Shown: one piece after another, positions 50,349 through 61,411 of the stretch
Numbering within the stretch: position 1 is the stretch's first letter
Layout of the letters: every line of letters starts with the position of its first letter
Origin: Gyromitra esculenta
Lineage: Eukaryota > Ascomycota > Pezizomycetes > Pezizales > Discinaceae
Assembly: GCA_038503075.1 (NCBI GenBank)
Contig: JBCAML010000001.1
Coordinates: forward strand, 3,286,001-3,350,000
Reading direction: 5' to 3'
Length of the DNA: 64,000 bases
The notes under the pieces: model-generated
Database searches by the model: none
Seen by the model: the letters and a program-made list of their open reading frames with translations, nothing else
What the model was told of the DNA's origin: nothing
Position numbers and translations under genes: made by a program

Positions 50349-53300
50349 ATGTAAGAAAGACCAATCTCCCAAACCCCAAATGACTCTTTCATGCTTATAA
50401 GGGACCCTGGAAGCCCGCTGACTTTTTGTGGGACGTGTAGGAAGTTTGGAAAAACCTTAGCAAAGCGGCAATTGGATATACCCGAATATGCGGCCAGTTT
50501 CGTTAACTACAAAGCTTTAAAGAAGGTATATAGGCTTCCATCTGCCTTGGTTTCACTGGGGGCTGTTCCCGGCTTGGATCTAATGCTATTTTGTGGGTAG
50601 CTCATCAAATCCTTGGGTATTGGGGTCAAAACATCGGCTCCTCCAGTACCTTTTCAAAGCCCAGGAGGGAGATCTTATAATGATCCCCAGGCAACGCTCC
50701 AAGCAAATAAAGCAACTTTTTTCTTCAGACTGGTTTGTTATTCTTAAGCTCTGTCGGCATAGCAATGAGCTGAGTCAATTACTATCGTGGGATATAGGAA
50801 AGAGAGCTGGAGAAGGTGAACGCGTTTTATCTACAAAAAGAAGCCGAAGTAGGAATATGAGACCACTACATGCCACGCGACCACTGACGGTGTTAATAGC
50901 TGAAGTTGCGGTTGAAAACGTTGATAGATAAAAAGAAGCTTATACAATCCAGGAGTGAGACTACTTCCAAAATCTCTGCGACATATATCACCCTGCAAGA
51001 AGGATTTAGACAATTTCAGCATGACCTCAGCAAATTGCAACAGTTTGTTGAGGTGAATGCTACCGCATTCTCAAAGATCTTGAAAAAGGTGATTCAAAGC
51101 CAAATCCTGAAAGAAGTTTATATTTGTATATTATGTCGCTGACAGAACTATCGCAGTGGGATAAATCATCAAAGGTACTTTGACATCATGATAATGTATT
51201 TCCAGAGGGGTCCTTTGCTCATAAGGTCGCGCAGTCTCGAACAAAGGAGCTCTATCTTTCTAGAGCCGTAGAAGTTCAACCTTGCTTTAATCGGGACATT
51301 ATCACTGAGCTCTCAGACCAAGCGACCACTAGCTTATTGGAGCTCGAGGCCTGGGCCGAAGGAGAAAACATTTCTTTTGATAGGAAAGGGAACGAACATG
51401 TTGTCAGTGGGCGAATGCTTGGTACGGATGAGAGCGATGCGGATGCAGAGTTCCTCAGAGCCGTTTTTTCGGAAAACACTACCGTTCTGAAGGAATGGAT
51501 TGGTCGATTGGAAGGGTCAGAGAACGCAAGAGAGAGAGTGACTAGAGCATTTTTGGCTGCTATACCAGAAGGGTCCGAAGACTCTCTCGAAGTTCTCATG
51601 AAGACAGGCCTGGTCGATTTCCATTCGGAGGACGAAATCAACGAGAGGAACTGCCTTCATGAAGCTACGAATGCTGGTAGAATGTCGATTCTGAGAGTTG
51701 GATTGCAGCAAGGGGTCGATGTTGGCCGAGTAGATGTTTATGGTAGAATACCGCTCCATTATGCGTGTATGCATGGCCATGCCGAAATGGTACAGACATT
51801 GGTTGATGTTAATCCTGCGACGATCGATGTAATGGATCACGACAACTTCACTCCGTTGATACATGCCATAACTCGGAACCAGCAACAATGCGTATCCCAA
51901 TTGATTTCATGCAATGCACGGATAGACCCCAGGCACGAACAGGACTATATTCCATTGAATCTGGCCTGCCAGCATGGTCTTTGCGAGATCTCTGAAATTC
52001 TTCTTAAACACAACGCTCGTATCCTTCCGGATGCAGAGGGCCTTTATCCTCAACATCTTGTTGCACGGTCTGGAGAGTCCGTTAGGCTTCTAATGTTACT
52101 GAAGCAGTATGGGGCGAACCTGAATGAGGTGGATAAACTATTCCAATGGACGGCGGTTTTTCATGCTGCAAGCGAAGGCCATGTGGAATGTCTGAAGGCT
52201 CTCCTAGAGAGTGGTGCTCGAAGTGATATCTTGGACGAGAAAGAACTATCTGCAATGTACTACGCGGCCTGGGAGGGCCATCTCGAGTGTATGCAGCTTC
52301 TTTCAGCAGCTGGCGGGGGACTTGGAATCGCTGGTACATTTCCTCATAAACCCTCACCCGCATCAGTAGCTTCGACCCAATCCGGAACATATATGACTAT
52401 CGACTCTGATGGCATACCTGACCTGTCTCTACCTCCCCCAATCCTCCCGTTACGTAGATATGGACACAACTTCCTGGAAAACAAAACCCTCGTTCAACTT
52501 AACTTCGAAGAGGCAGGCACCGAATCGATTCTCTTCTACCAAGACGACAAATACCCTGCGGCAAGGCTCACTATATCATCGAAGTCGTCTGATCTCATTC
52601 CTCGAAATCTACTCCTCCCTCTTAGCGAAGATGTGAAAATAATATCTTTCCAGATTGATACACTAGACCAATTTACCATCGATTTCGACATATACCCGAC
52701 CTTTGGCTCTAAGATCATCTCACGAACAATTGCACTTCCGAATACTTTCAGCTCAAGTAGCTCTGGTCACTGTATTCTACCGCTGTTCGATCCTCGCCTT
52801 CGGGCTATGGGGAGGATATCGTTTGATTTTCAAATAATCAAGCCTTTCCAAGGAATTCCACTGGAAATCACACATTTTGCCACATATTGGAAAGCTACAA
52901 GTCAATTCGAATCGCATCCAAATGTGCTTATCACGGGATCATCGTTGTCTGGAGAGTACGTTCGTCTTTATATTCAGCTTACTAGAGATTGCGTTCCTGT
53001 ATTGTATCCAAGATGGACGATTCCGTTCAGTGGACTAGAAGTACCTGTTTGCCAGGTGACATTTGCCCAGTTTCAAAAACTCGGCTCGCAGTCTGGCGCG
53101 GCAGATATTCGACAAAAATTGCTAGCAGCAAACAACCTTGCCGAAGTTTACCTCATATTAGCATACTCATTTATGAACCTCAATGAGGTTCTCTTGACTT
53201 TGCCTAGTGGCATCCACCTTGATCTTAACATCATCTACCCAACAGCTGCCGAGGAGAAAGAATACGGTTTGACAGAGACACCAAATGTCAACACTTCGGT

Positions 53301-53892
53301 AGATGCGATTCTGAGCACGGTATTCGATCATGTCCGAACGTTGAAGCAAAAATCACATGATCTGACAAGATCGATTGTCTTTTCCTCGTTTAATTCGAAC
53401 GTTTGCACTGCTCTTAACTGGAAACAACCAAATTGTACGAATCTATTTTTTGACCAACCATCTTCCACATGGTGTTTTTTCTATTCTTCTTTCTTTTTGG
53501 GCATGTCAACTAACCTTCGCACAGACCCGGTTTTCTATTGCAATGACCTTGGAAAGGAACCAGGAGATGATTTGAACGAAGTAGCATCTAGTGCTAGGAG
53601 CTGTACATCTATTAAAGAAGCTGTGAGATTCGCGTCGAATAATAATTTGATGGGACTTATATGTTCATCAAGATTGTTGGTAAGTATATATCGATTATTA
53701 GATTTTGTATGGGTTACTCTAACATCTCTTTGGTAGGATATTGTACCAGCTCTTGCACAGAGTGTAAAGGTCGCAGGTCTGGTGCTAGTTGCTCATACTG
53801 CTAGTGATCCATCACCCGCTATTGTAGCTTCGGTTGATGGCGTACTAAGAAAGGAAGGGGTTTTGAAATTCGAGGAGACAATTGACATGTGA
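50349..53892 (+). CDS. PHO81: PHO81/NUC-2-type phosphate regulator (SPX + ankyrin + degenerate GDPD)
   Basis: A 995-residue protein in nine exons: 50349-50350, 50441-50525, 50601-50732, 50798-50848, 50900-51088, 51157-51174, 51235-53434, 53525-53679 and 53737-53892. The SPX domain runs from MKFGKTLAKRQLDIPEYAAS to about 240, with the Lys-rich LKTLIDKKK helix. Ankyrin repeats follow (about 294-520; RIPLHYACMHGHAEMVQTLV), then a C-terminal GDPD-like domain lacking the usual catalytic His and Glu clusters. This order is that of Pho81/NUC-2, the inhibitor of the Pho85-type cyclin-CDK that senses inositol pyrophosphates through SPX. The start codon is split: AT at 50349-50350, a canonical intron (GTAAGA...GCTGAC...TGTAG), then G. 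An alternative ATG at 50391 would add a 16-residue leader not typical of SPX proteins. The 53435-53524 intron is 90 nt and stop-free. Confidence 0.9.
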
Positions 53893-54086
53893 ATTGCAGA
53901 AAAAACTAGGATGTATGTATTACTATAAGCGCTTTTATTTTATGGGCATCACGTAGAGGATGGATTTTATGCTGGACAATTATGGAATTCTAGTTGGTTA
54001 TATATTCATTCCGACGAAAGGATAATCTTGTTCCTATGTACATAGCTTTACCTATCTTGATCAAACTACAGGAGTGAGACGGAAAT

Positions 54087-54783
54087 TCAAGAAGATTCTG
54101 ACTGGGGAAACGGATTAGCTGCAGAATTTTCAAGCAACACAAGCCTGCGCCCATCATCCATGATCAAGTCCCACCTTAGTGTCTCAAACTATAGTTGAGA
54201 CCTCATACGTAAGCGAATGCAGCCTAACTAGCACAGAGCCTGAAGAGAAGACACATACCAATCCCATTCTTGTCTTCCTGATGCTTTTGAAGCGCATGAG
54301 GCCTTCTCCCTTCGTTCCTTTAACACGGTAAGAGATGTCGATATCACCATGAAGCTGGCTCAATTTTCCACTGATCCAAGGCATCTTGTTCTTGAACGTA
54401 ATCTCGTCACCTAAAAATTCCCGGGCCTGCGGATGTACACGAAGTGCATAAAGAGTTGATGCCACTACTGAAGAGGACGATTTCTGGTAGTTGAAGAGCG
54501 CAGCAGTGCTCACACCCAGGACAATGAGGAAAATTGGCAAAGAAATTATCGTCGAGCGGCGAGGGCCGACAGCTGATAGGTATCTTGGAGTCAGTCTATA
54601 GCTATTGGGTATGAGGATTTGAATCGAACCTGGAAGTGGGCGATCACTCCTCCTCTCCAGTAATACATCCGCACCCTTTGGAGCTGTAGTGGTGATGTTT
54701 CGCAAGGAAACTGAACGGATGCTGTGGGAAAGGGATAGCCTTGGGTATGATAAGGCGCGTAGAGCCCATGACCTAATAACCAT
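54087..54783 (-). CDS. COA1: Cytochrome c oxidase assembly factor Coa1
   Basis: A 208-residue protein from two exons: 54783-54259 and 54188-54087. An Arg/Ser-rich amphipathic mitochondrial presequence (about 1-45) leads to the motif YRLTPRYLSAVGPRR. One transmembrane helix follows (about 80-98; IISLPIFLIVLGVSTAALF) and then the conserved FNYQKSSSSVVASTLYALR, REFLGDEITF and PWISGKLSQLHGDIDISY blocks of the Coa1 domain. Exon 2 supplies FETLRWDLIMDDGRRLVLLE. Coa1 sits in the inner membrane and stabilises newly made Cox1 early in complex IV assembly. The single intron (54258-54189, GTATGT...CTATAG) is required: reading through gives an unrelated short tail. Convergent with the PHO81-like gene. 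Confidence 0.87.
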
Positions 54784-55355
54784 ATTTGCTGTGGTGGTTG
54801 ATGTCAGTCACCAGATTTCGAAATGAAGTTAATGATTTCTAAAGCTGTGGTGCAAAAATGCCAAGACTGCCACAATATCAATGATGGTTCTATCCGTTGA
54901 CGTCATCAATACAATGTCATGTATGTGGAGTTATGTAGGGAGGCTAGCGCATTAGTAAATGGGTAATTATGGGCTACATGGGTAAACTATAAACTCTTGT
55001 ACTTTTATACCTCGTAGAGCCCTGATTTTTAGACCAATACCAATGCTATTAAGGGATTTTTTGTTGCGTTGAGGATTGGTTAGCTTGACCAGTGCGTACC
55101 ATACTGGTTGGTGATGCCGTCCTCAGGTTCAAAGGAAAACTCCAAATCAGGCTTCCTCTACTTGAGTTTTGATAAATCTACACGTAGATAGATTATCTGT
55201 AGAGTATACGTACACGTACTTGGGATGATGGAAACTACGAGAGTACTACTATATAAAGCATAGGAAGACCCAGATAATGGAAAGCTACCATTTAGGTGGT
55301 TGAAACTCTAGTAAATACAGAACAATTTAGTCCTTGCTTCAGCTGCTCATAAATC
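54784..55355. other. Intergenic spacer
   Basis: 572 bp between two minus-strand genes: the COA1 promoter and the SPC25 3' flank. AT-rich, with an ACGTAGATAGATTATCTGT imperfect palindrome near 55183. No coding signal. Confidence 0.5.
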
Positions 55356-56474
55356 CTAACTAGCCACCTGGTCCTTAAATAGTTGTCGCATTTCCTTTAA
55401 GAATAATGGAAAATCTCTTGTTTCATTTAGTTTATCCACAACCACATCGTATTTTATCGCATCTAATTTTGGGCGACATTGTATCACTGCACAAACGTAA
55501 GGTTAGATCACCACGCCTCTTGGATCAATAGAATAGTAATAATCACAAGATCGTCGAGGTCAAACCGCGTAATCTCAACGTCTGGGTGTATTATGACTGG
55601 AAAGAATGCACAACACGTACCTTCATAATCTCTAGTAACCATATTGACAATAAAAAAAAACTCTTTTGTCCAATCCGAATCAATAATGTGGGTATAGATA
55701 ATTTTGAGGTGGTCGGGGACTCCAGCGCCTTCAATACGCATCCCTAAATAATCTTCCCAAAAGAGAAGCTCTGGAGCATTGCGAGAAGTTTGCGACGATA
55801 GTGCTTTGCGCTCAGCAGCTCGAACTGAAACTGCATTAGTCAAAGTCACGAGGACGGTGAAGATGGGGAAAATTTTATAGTTGGGATTGAGTTTTGCTAC
55901 TTTCTCGCTTTTTCTGAATGGCTTCCGTTACCTCCTCGATCTGCGATAGAAGGTGAGTTCGCTGTTCCTGCTCGGATTGCTTTTTGCGGGCCATCTCGGC
56001 GATAGCTTGCTCTGCTTCGGCGGCCTCTTGCTCTTCCTTCGCAACGGCTTGGTGGGAAGGAAAAGGTTTAGCAAAAACAGAATCCAACCCCTTGGTAGGA
56101 GTGGAGAAATACACCTTCTGCGACATCTTTCTCCTTCTGCTTATAGATATCGATTTCCTTTTTTAACATCCGCTGTGTGTCTACGTCACAAACATCAGCT
56201 CATAAAGCTTTAGAGATTGACACCTAGGTTGATAGAAGGCACCTTTGTCCTCCACAACGTTTTTTGCAAACTCATTCCTCTCTTCTAAAATACGTTTCCT
56301 GCCTTTCTCAATAAATTCGTCGAAATTGACAGTAAAGCGTGCCATGCGATCCTTTAGCTCATCAAAGCCAAAATTGATTTGAGGTAGGGAAGCAGCCATA
56401 GTTGGACTGGAATGCAGTGTTGTATGTGAGCCTGGGTTAGGTTGGGGGGCTGGGGGAGAGAATTCGAAGGACAT
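55356..56474 (-). CDS. SPC25: Kinetochore protein Spc25 (Ndc80 complex)
   Basis: A 259-residue protein from five exons: 56474-56243, 56180-56115, 56047-55901, 55824-55621 and 55486-55356. The N-terminal motif LPQINFGFDELKDRMARFT and the FIEKGRKRILEERNEF block lead into a long coiled coil (about 75-160). The globular RWD-like head starts NAPELLFWEDYLGMRIEGAG and ends RDYEVIQCRPKLD...KLNETRDFPLFLKEMRQLF. This is the Spc25 family pattern; with Spc24 it tethers the Ndc80 complex to the inner kinetochore. The last intron (55620-55487) is long, and reading through it gives a plausible but wrong end (ILLIQEAW). The exon 5 frame restores the conserved head, so I prefer it. Exon 3 uses an AAG acceptor. 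A downstream ATG at 56399 is an alternative start. Confidence 0.9.
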
Positions 56475-56766
56475 AGCGGAGAGACAAGAGAGGATTATTT
56501 ATCACGATTAGATCTAATAAGCATGGGTGGGGGTGGGGTGGGGTGAGGCAGGAGGTGGGGCGAACAGCTGCTTGAAAATATTTAGTGGCGATTGAAGTGA
56601 TGTTGATACGAAAGTAGGTTGTGTTTGGTATCGATGAGCAGTTGTCTCGACAACAGAAAAATCTTTGGATTTAGTGGCTGTTGTCGCTAATAACCGCGTA
56701 TGCAGCCTGACGCGCTACACCCCCGGAAAAAGCTGGACACTTTGTGAACATAACCTTTACCACTTG

Positions 56767-56797
<31 letters not shown>

Positions 56798-56861
56798 AGC
56801 AACAACAACAGCAAGAGAAGCAGTTTCTCTTTTCGTGAGTACTATATATCAGTCAAGAATC
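56475..56861. promoter_or_regulatory. Divergent SPC25/SWC4 promoter with CAA repeat
   Basis: 387 bp separate the starts of SPC25 (minus) and SWC4 (plus). It contains a G-rich GGGTGGGGTGGGG run (56525-56545) on the SPC25 side and a CAA trinucleotide tract on the SWC4 side, probably in the SWC4 5' leader. Confidence 0.6.
56767..56813. repeat. CAA trinucleotide repeat in SWC4 leader
   Basis: About fifteen CAA units with one TAG and a few CAG interruptions, about 50 bp before the SWC4 start codon. CAA-repeat leaders are unstructured and, in other systems, favour ribosome scanning. Confidence 0.8.
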
Positions 56862-58341
56862 ATGAGTGGGTTTCAGGATGTGCGTGATGTTATGGACATT
56901 TCTGGTCCTATTGAGAGCGTCCCTAGAGCGCCACCCTCAAAGAAGCAAAAGACTGTTGAGAAGCGTCCAGGTTAGTTATATCTCCGCAATATTCATATAT
57001 TCCGCATTTCCCAAGCTCATCTAAGTAATCAACAGATGGGATCACCCGTGAACTATTTGCCTTGCTTGGAGAGAACCCTCCCCCAGTAGCCATCGTCGAG
57101 AACAAGTTCAAGGAGAAGCCGAGATGGATGGGCAAGGCAAATCCTTGGTATGTCATAAATACAAAGCTTAAGGTTATTGAAAAGTTGGCTAATCTAAACT
57201 TGTATATATTATATATACACATATATATAGGGTATGGAGAGAATTTACAAACCCAGCACGAAACGACAATCTTAGCTTAAGACACTGGGAACGCAAGAGT
57301 GAAGAGTCACAGGACCTCGACTACCGCTTCTCAAAATTCAATGTCAAAGCCGGCATACCTTCATACTCGGATGGAGAGTACGAGGTCTTGAAGGACCCTG
57401 ATTGGTCCCGGGAAGAAACAGATTTCCTTTTTGATTTGTGCCGCGAGTACGATTTACGGTTCATCATTATTTGGGATCGTTACGAATTCCCAACCGGCAA
57501 ACCGAGAAGTGTTGAAGATTTGAAGGCGCGGTACTATTCTGTTTGTCGCAGCTTAATGGAGCTGAGAACCCCCCTCAATCAGATGTCTCCCGAGGAGACA
57601 CAGATGTTCAATATGCTAGATTTTGATAAGGAGCGAGAAAGTGCAAGAAAGAAGATGGCTGCTGTGCTGTTTGCAAGAACACCTGCCGAGGTGAATGAGG
57701 AAGAGATGTTGCTGGCAGAGCTAAAACGTATCGTTATGAACCAGCAACGAACGTTAGAGGAGCGAAAAGATCTTTTCAACCGCCTCGAAATGCCAAACTC
57801 TACAGGTTCTATTGCGCCATACATCGGAAGCCAAGGTTTGGCTCATCTGAGAGAAATGATGGTTTCCAGCTCAGACAAGAACAAAAAGCGAAAATCGAAC
57901 ACTATGGGAGGGGCAAGTGGCATGGACGGTGCTCAGCAAAGCCCTGCTATTGCTTCTGCAGCAGACAGGTCGAGTAACACAATAGTGACGTCGCAAAAGG
58001 AAGCACCACAACCAAAGAAACAAGTCCGGAAACTTACAGACGATGAAGAAAGAGAGTACGGTGTCATGTATCATGACAAACTCTCACAGGGCGTCAAGTT
58101 TCGCTCAACGATGGTTGCGACGAACGTTAAAGGAGGCACGGCACAGAAAGTCCAACAGGCGTTGGCGCAACTAGAAATTGCGCAGAAATTGACGATGCCC
58201 ACGGCGAAGACAATCAAAAAATATGAGCAGCTGCAAAGCGCTGTAGGAATGCTACTGGATACCAGGAAGTTGCTTGAGAAGGTAGAGCAGGAACTTAGAG
58301 TTCTGAAGGCCCAGCAGGAGACGGCTAAGGAAGAGATATGA
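56862..58341 (+). CDS. SWC4: SWR1/NuA4 complex subunit Swc4 (DMAP1 homologue)
   Basis: A 443-residue protein from three exons: 56862-56970, 57036-57147 and 57231-58341. The N-terminal region has RELFALLGENPPPVAIVE and KPRWMGKANPWVWREFTNPA. A SANT/Myb-like domain follows (about 130-210; YEVLKDPDWSREETDFLFDL...WDRYEF...VEDLKARYYSVCRSL), then basic and coiled C-terminal segments including REYGVMYHDKLSQGVKFRS. This matches Swc4/Eaf2/DMAP1, shared by the SWR1 H2A.Z-deposition and NuA4 acetyltransferase complexes. No key segment is missing. Intron 2 ends in an AT-rich tract (ATATATATAG). It is divergent from SPC25 and convergent with the DOT5-like gene. Confidence 0.93.
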
Positions 58342-58855
58342 ATTATTGGCACCTGGGCTGCAGGGAATGTACCATAATTAATTTCTTGGGATTAAGGACA
58401 ATAATCAAAGTGGCTCCAAGGGAGAGTTTTTGGGCATGAGTATTTTGTTCGAATCGCATTGCAACCATACAGAATGACCTTAATATTGATACACAAAGAA
58501 AACAATCTCGATAACGAAATGTTCCTGTAAAGGGACAGGGTAACATGAGCTCAAAGGACGAAAATTTGGTGTGGAAAGATTAAAGAAAAAGTACAGAAAT
58601 CCCAAGAGCGCCTGAATAACGTGGCATTTAATCGCACAATAAAGCTTACGGAAATGCAACTCCTCTGCGTTTCATATCCCATCATTTACGCGAGCAACTA
58701 CATCGCGCTGGAGGAAGGGGCACCCCCCCTTTTTTCCTTCTCCAAAAGTGATCAAATACTGAATTGCGGTAACGTACTCCCTCAAGAAACGCTCTTTTTC
58801 ACCTAGCTCTTTTCACTTGCTTGTTTCATTCGGAAGGAAACCAAAATTATCACGA
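58342..58855. other. Convergent 3'-end spacer
   Basis: 514 bp between the stop codons of SWC4 (+) and the peroxiredoxin gene (-). No ORF with coding character and no repeat noted; presumably the two terminators. Confidence 0.55.
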
Positions 58856-59905
58856 TCAAGCGGTGGTATCGACAGCGGCGGTTGCTACAGGCAGAGTAGT
58901 CTCTTTACTGGCGGATTTTTTCTCTGCTTCCTTTGCCTCCGCAGCAGCCGCAATATTGGAAGCATCGTCAATTCCTACGGCTTCCTTTGCGATCAGAAGG
59001 CTAATTTGAGGAACTGCAGGGGAACTCCGGAGTATCCTTCCGGCATGACCATCTTCTGCCGTTTTTTCGATGATTATGACACTCCGAATTGTCCCTTTAG
59101 GCTTCCTCTTGATGGCGAATTTCTCGTGAAGCTCGTAGGTCGGGTCACAAAGGAGGGTATAGGTGAGATTTTGTTTAGTTTTGAATTTCTCGTTTGAGGC
59201 TGGAACATCACCGGACAACCCGTAAACGGTGTAACCCGCTTCAGAGAAGGCGCTGAAGTTGTCTCTAAAGAGACACGCTTGGGTGATGCAACCTGGTGTC
59301 GACGCTTTACGGGAAAGGAAGAAAAAGGTCAATATATGGTAAGTTGTAGCATTTCTGATGGCAGATGAAATCGTGGAAAACTGATATAGGTGGAATGTAA
59401 TAAATGAAATAATGGTGCGCAATTAAGTACCTTTCGGGTATGCAAAAATGATAATCCCTTTCTGCGCAATCTCCAGCAGACCGTTAATTGTGATTCTGCT
59501 ACCATCCTCGGTCTGGACCTCAGGAAGCTCCTTTGGCAAGAAATCGCCATCTTTGAGACCCTCAGCTACTTCGTCGGCTTTTTTTGCCTTAGCGACCTTC
59601 GTAGCCGGCTTCGCAGCAACGATTTTCGTGGTGGGTTTTGCAGAGGCCTTTACAGGGGCTTCAGTCTTCTCAGCCTTCGCAGGGGTCACAGCTACCTTTG
59701 AGGATGAAGCAGCTTCCGTGGTTTTGACAGCAGCGGTTTTCACAGCAACTGTAGCCTTATCAATCGTCGTTTTGGCCTTCTTAGCCACGGGCTTCTTTGG
59801 CTCGACTGAGGCGCGTTTTTTGGTGACTGGAGCTGGAGGTGGAGGGATGGATACATCCTTTTTCGCAGCGTTACGGCTGCTCCTGCGGAGGATGGGTTCA
59901 GACAT
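58856..59905 (-). CDS. DOT5: Nuclear PrxQ/BCP-type peroxiredoxin (Dot5-like)
   Basis: A 307-residue protein from two exons: 59905-59431 and 59304-58856. Residues 1-125 are a Lys/Ala/Val-rich, low-complexity extension (KKPVAKKAK, many AK/VK units) suited to nuclear localisation or DNA binding. The catalytic domain (about 125-260) is AhpC/TSA-like of the PrxQ type: LPKELPEVQTEDG...IIIFAYPKAST then PGC(164)ITQAC(169)LFRDNF. The peroxidatic and resolving cysteines are five residues apart, as in bacterial BCP and yeast Dot5. It would reduce hydroperoxides in the nucleus. The exon 2 acceptor is TAAAG. A C-terminal Ala/Glu/Lys tail of about 45 residues extends beyond the usual fold. In-frame sequence upstream of 59905 is not family-like, so ATG 59905 is the start. 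Confidence 0.9.
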
Positions 59906-61411
59906 GGCGGCTGCGCGATTTAAAAGGATAGAAGGGAAAATGAAGGCTGTCGAGACGTGCAAAAGCTGATGGACACGCGCGCAGGGGATAATAATAATAA
60001 TAATCCAAATACCAAGCGGGAAGGGGATGAAGCGATATTTGTTGTGGGTTGCAAATGGGGGGAAGAAAAGACGAGGGGGAAGTGAGAATGAAAGAATGGG
60101 AAAGGTGGTATTTATATCGAAGCGGGGGGTGTGTGTGTGGTAGTGTGGTAGTGGACGAGGCAATAGCTGTCGGTATGTTATGTAGGTACCTAAGTGAGGT
60201 TGAGGTTGGGTTGCTGGGTAAGATAAATGGAGTAGGTAAGTATCAAATAGCTTTAGGAGGGGCACAAAAAGCTAGAAAAAAGGTGAGAATGAAAATAGCG
60301 CGAATACGCAAAACAATCAATTAATATTTGATGGGGCGCTCGGCAAAAAAGTAAAAGCAAAAGCGAAGTAATAGCAGCAGTAGGTGTTACTGTTGAAGGA
60401 ACGGCAATTGTGGGAAAGGGGAGCTGGGGAATTAACGAGCAAGTGAATGAGGAAGCGAAAACCAAAGTCACTCGTCAGCGCCCAACAGCCGTGCTTGGTT
60501 GGAAGGAAGGAAACAATCAAGGGACCAACCCACAATGCACCCCGCATAACCTAGTGGGTGAATAGTTCTATGTACGTCTTGTAGATATGCCTATGCCTCT
60601 CCTCCGTATAGCATGTGGGAGGGCCTTGGTTATTGAAAGTGCAGTTGAGGGTATCAGCTTAGAGAAAAACATGTAATATGTACATACATGTACTTGTGCG
60701 TAAAGCGTTATGTATCACAGAGCAACGTCAGCTTGTGATGGGAGACATCTTGTGGTGTGCATACTGTGAGGAATCGAGGCCATTGAAGTGAATTATATCC
60801 TCGCTGGTGCGGATATAAGCCACAAGTGCATGTAATTACGGTAAACACACATACATGAGCACAGTGTTGTGGAGCGAGCATATGTAGCCGAGCGGGGAAT
60901 GCTCGTGCTAGGCGATATAACGACAGGCTGGGGGCTGGGGCCAGGTGGGTTTTGTCGTTGTTGAAACTGCGCTGAGCCACAGCGACCAAGCCAGCAAGAG
61001 GCTCACTCCGTTTCCCACAAGCTCCGGAAGCTCTGGTTTTCGGAGATCCCGCTCTGTTTTCGTTCGGCCCCGTTTTTTTTTCGCCACATTTTTTTCCCTG
61101 GGCCTTCGAGTCTGGGATTTACTTTGTCGATCCCTCCATGATCGATAAAACAGATTCGTCCTGCTCACACGACTGCCACTTCACCTCATCCTCCATCTAT
61201 CTTCAACCCCCGCAATCCAACCTGATTTATCCCACATCTCTGCAAAAAAAGGGAGAACCCCTCTCCATATCAATAGAGCAATTATAAAAAGGCGGTTCGA
61301 ACCACTGTCATCCAAACAGCAGGAAGAGAAAGGAAAAAAAAAAAAAGAAAAAAAAGGCATAACGCCCGCTCCCCAACTTTCATCTGTCACCTCACCCCCA
61401 ATCCGTCCGCG
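59906..61411. other. 1.5-kb divergent spacer (DOT5-like / UPS2 promoters)
   Basis: Contains AATAAT/ATA runs near 59988-60002 and purine-rich stretches. TACATGTA lies at 60685-60692, and an A-rich tract at 61328-61356 precedes the UPS2 start. The open frame running upstream of DOT5 (to 60265) is Leu/Pro/His-rich noise. No additional gene was recognised. Confidence 0.5.

Noticed and set aside
50391..50440. Contiguous ATG start for the PHO81-like protein
   Set aside because: It would put 16 extra residues before KFGK, unlike SPX proteins, whereas the split ATG gives exactly MKFGK with canonical splice signals; kept only as an alternative.
55508..55620. In-frame continuation of SPC25 exon 4 ending in ILLIQEAW
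   Set aside because: Splicing at GTACGT (55620) to GTGCAG (55487) restores the conserved Spc25 head (CRPKLD...KLNETRDF); the read-through tail has no family similarity.
59448..59969. Plus-strand 173-codon open frame opposite DOT5
   Set aside because: Shadow frame of the Lys/Ala-rich antisense coding region; Ala/Phe/Thr pattern is the reverse complement of AK repeats.
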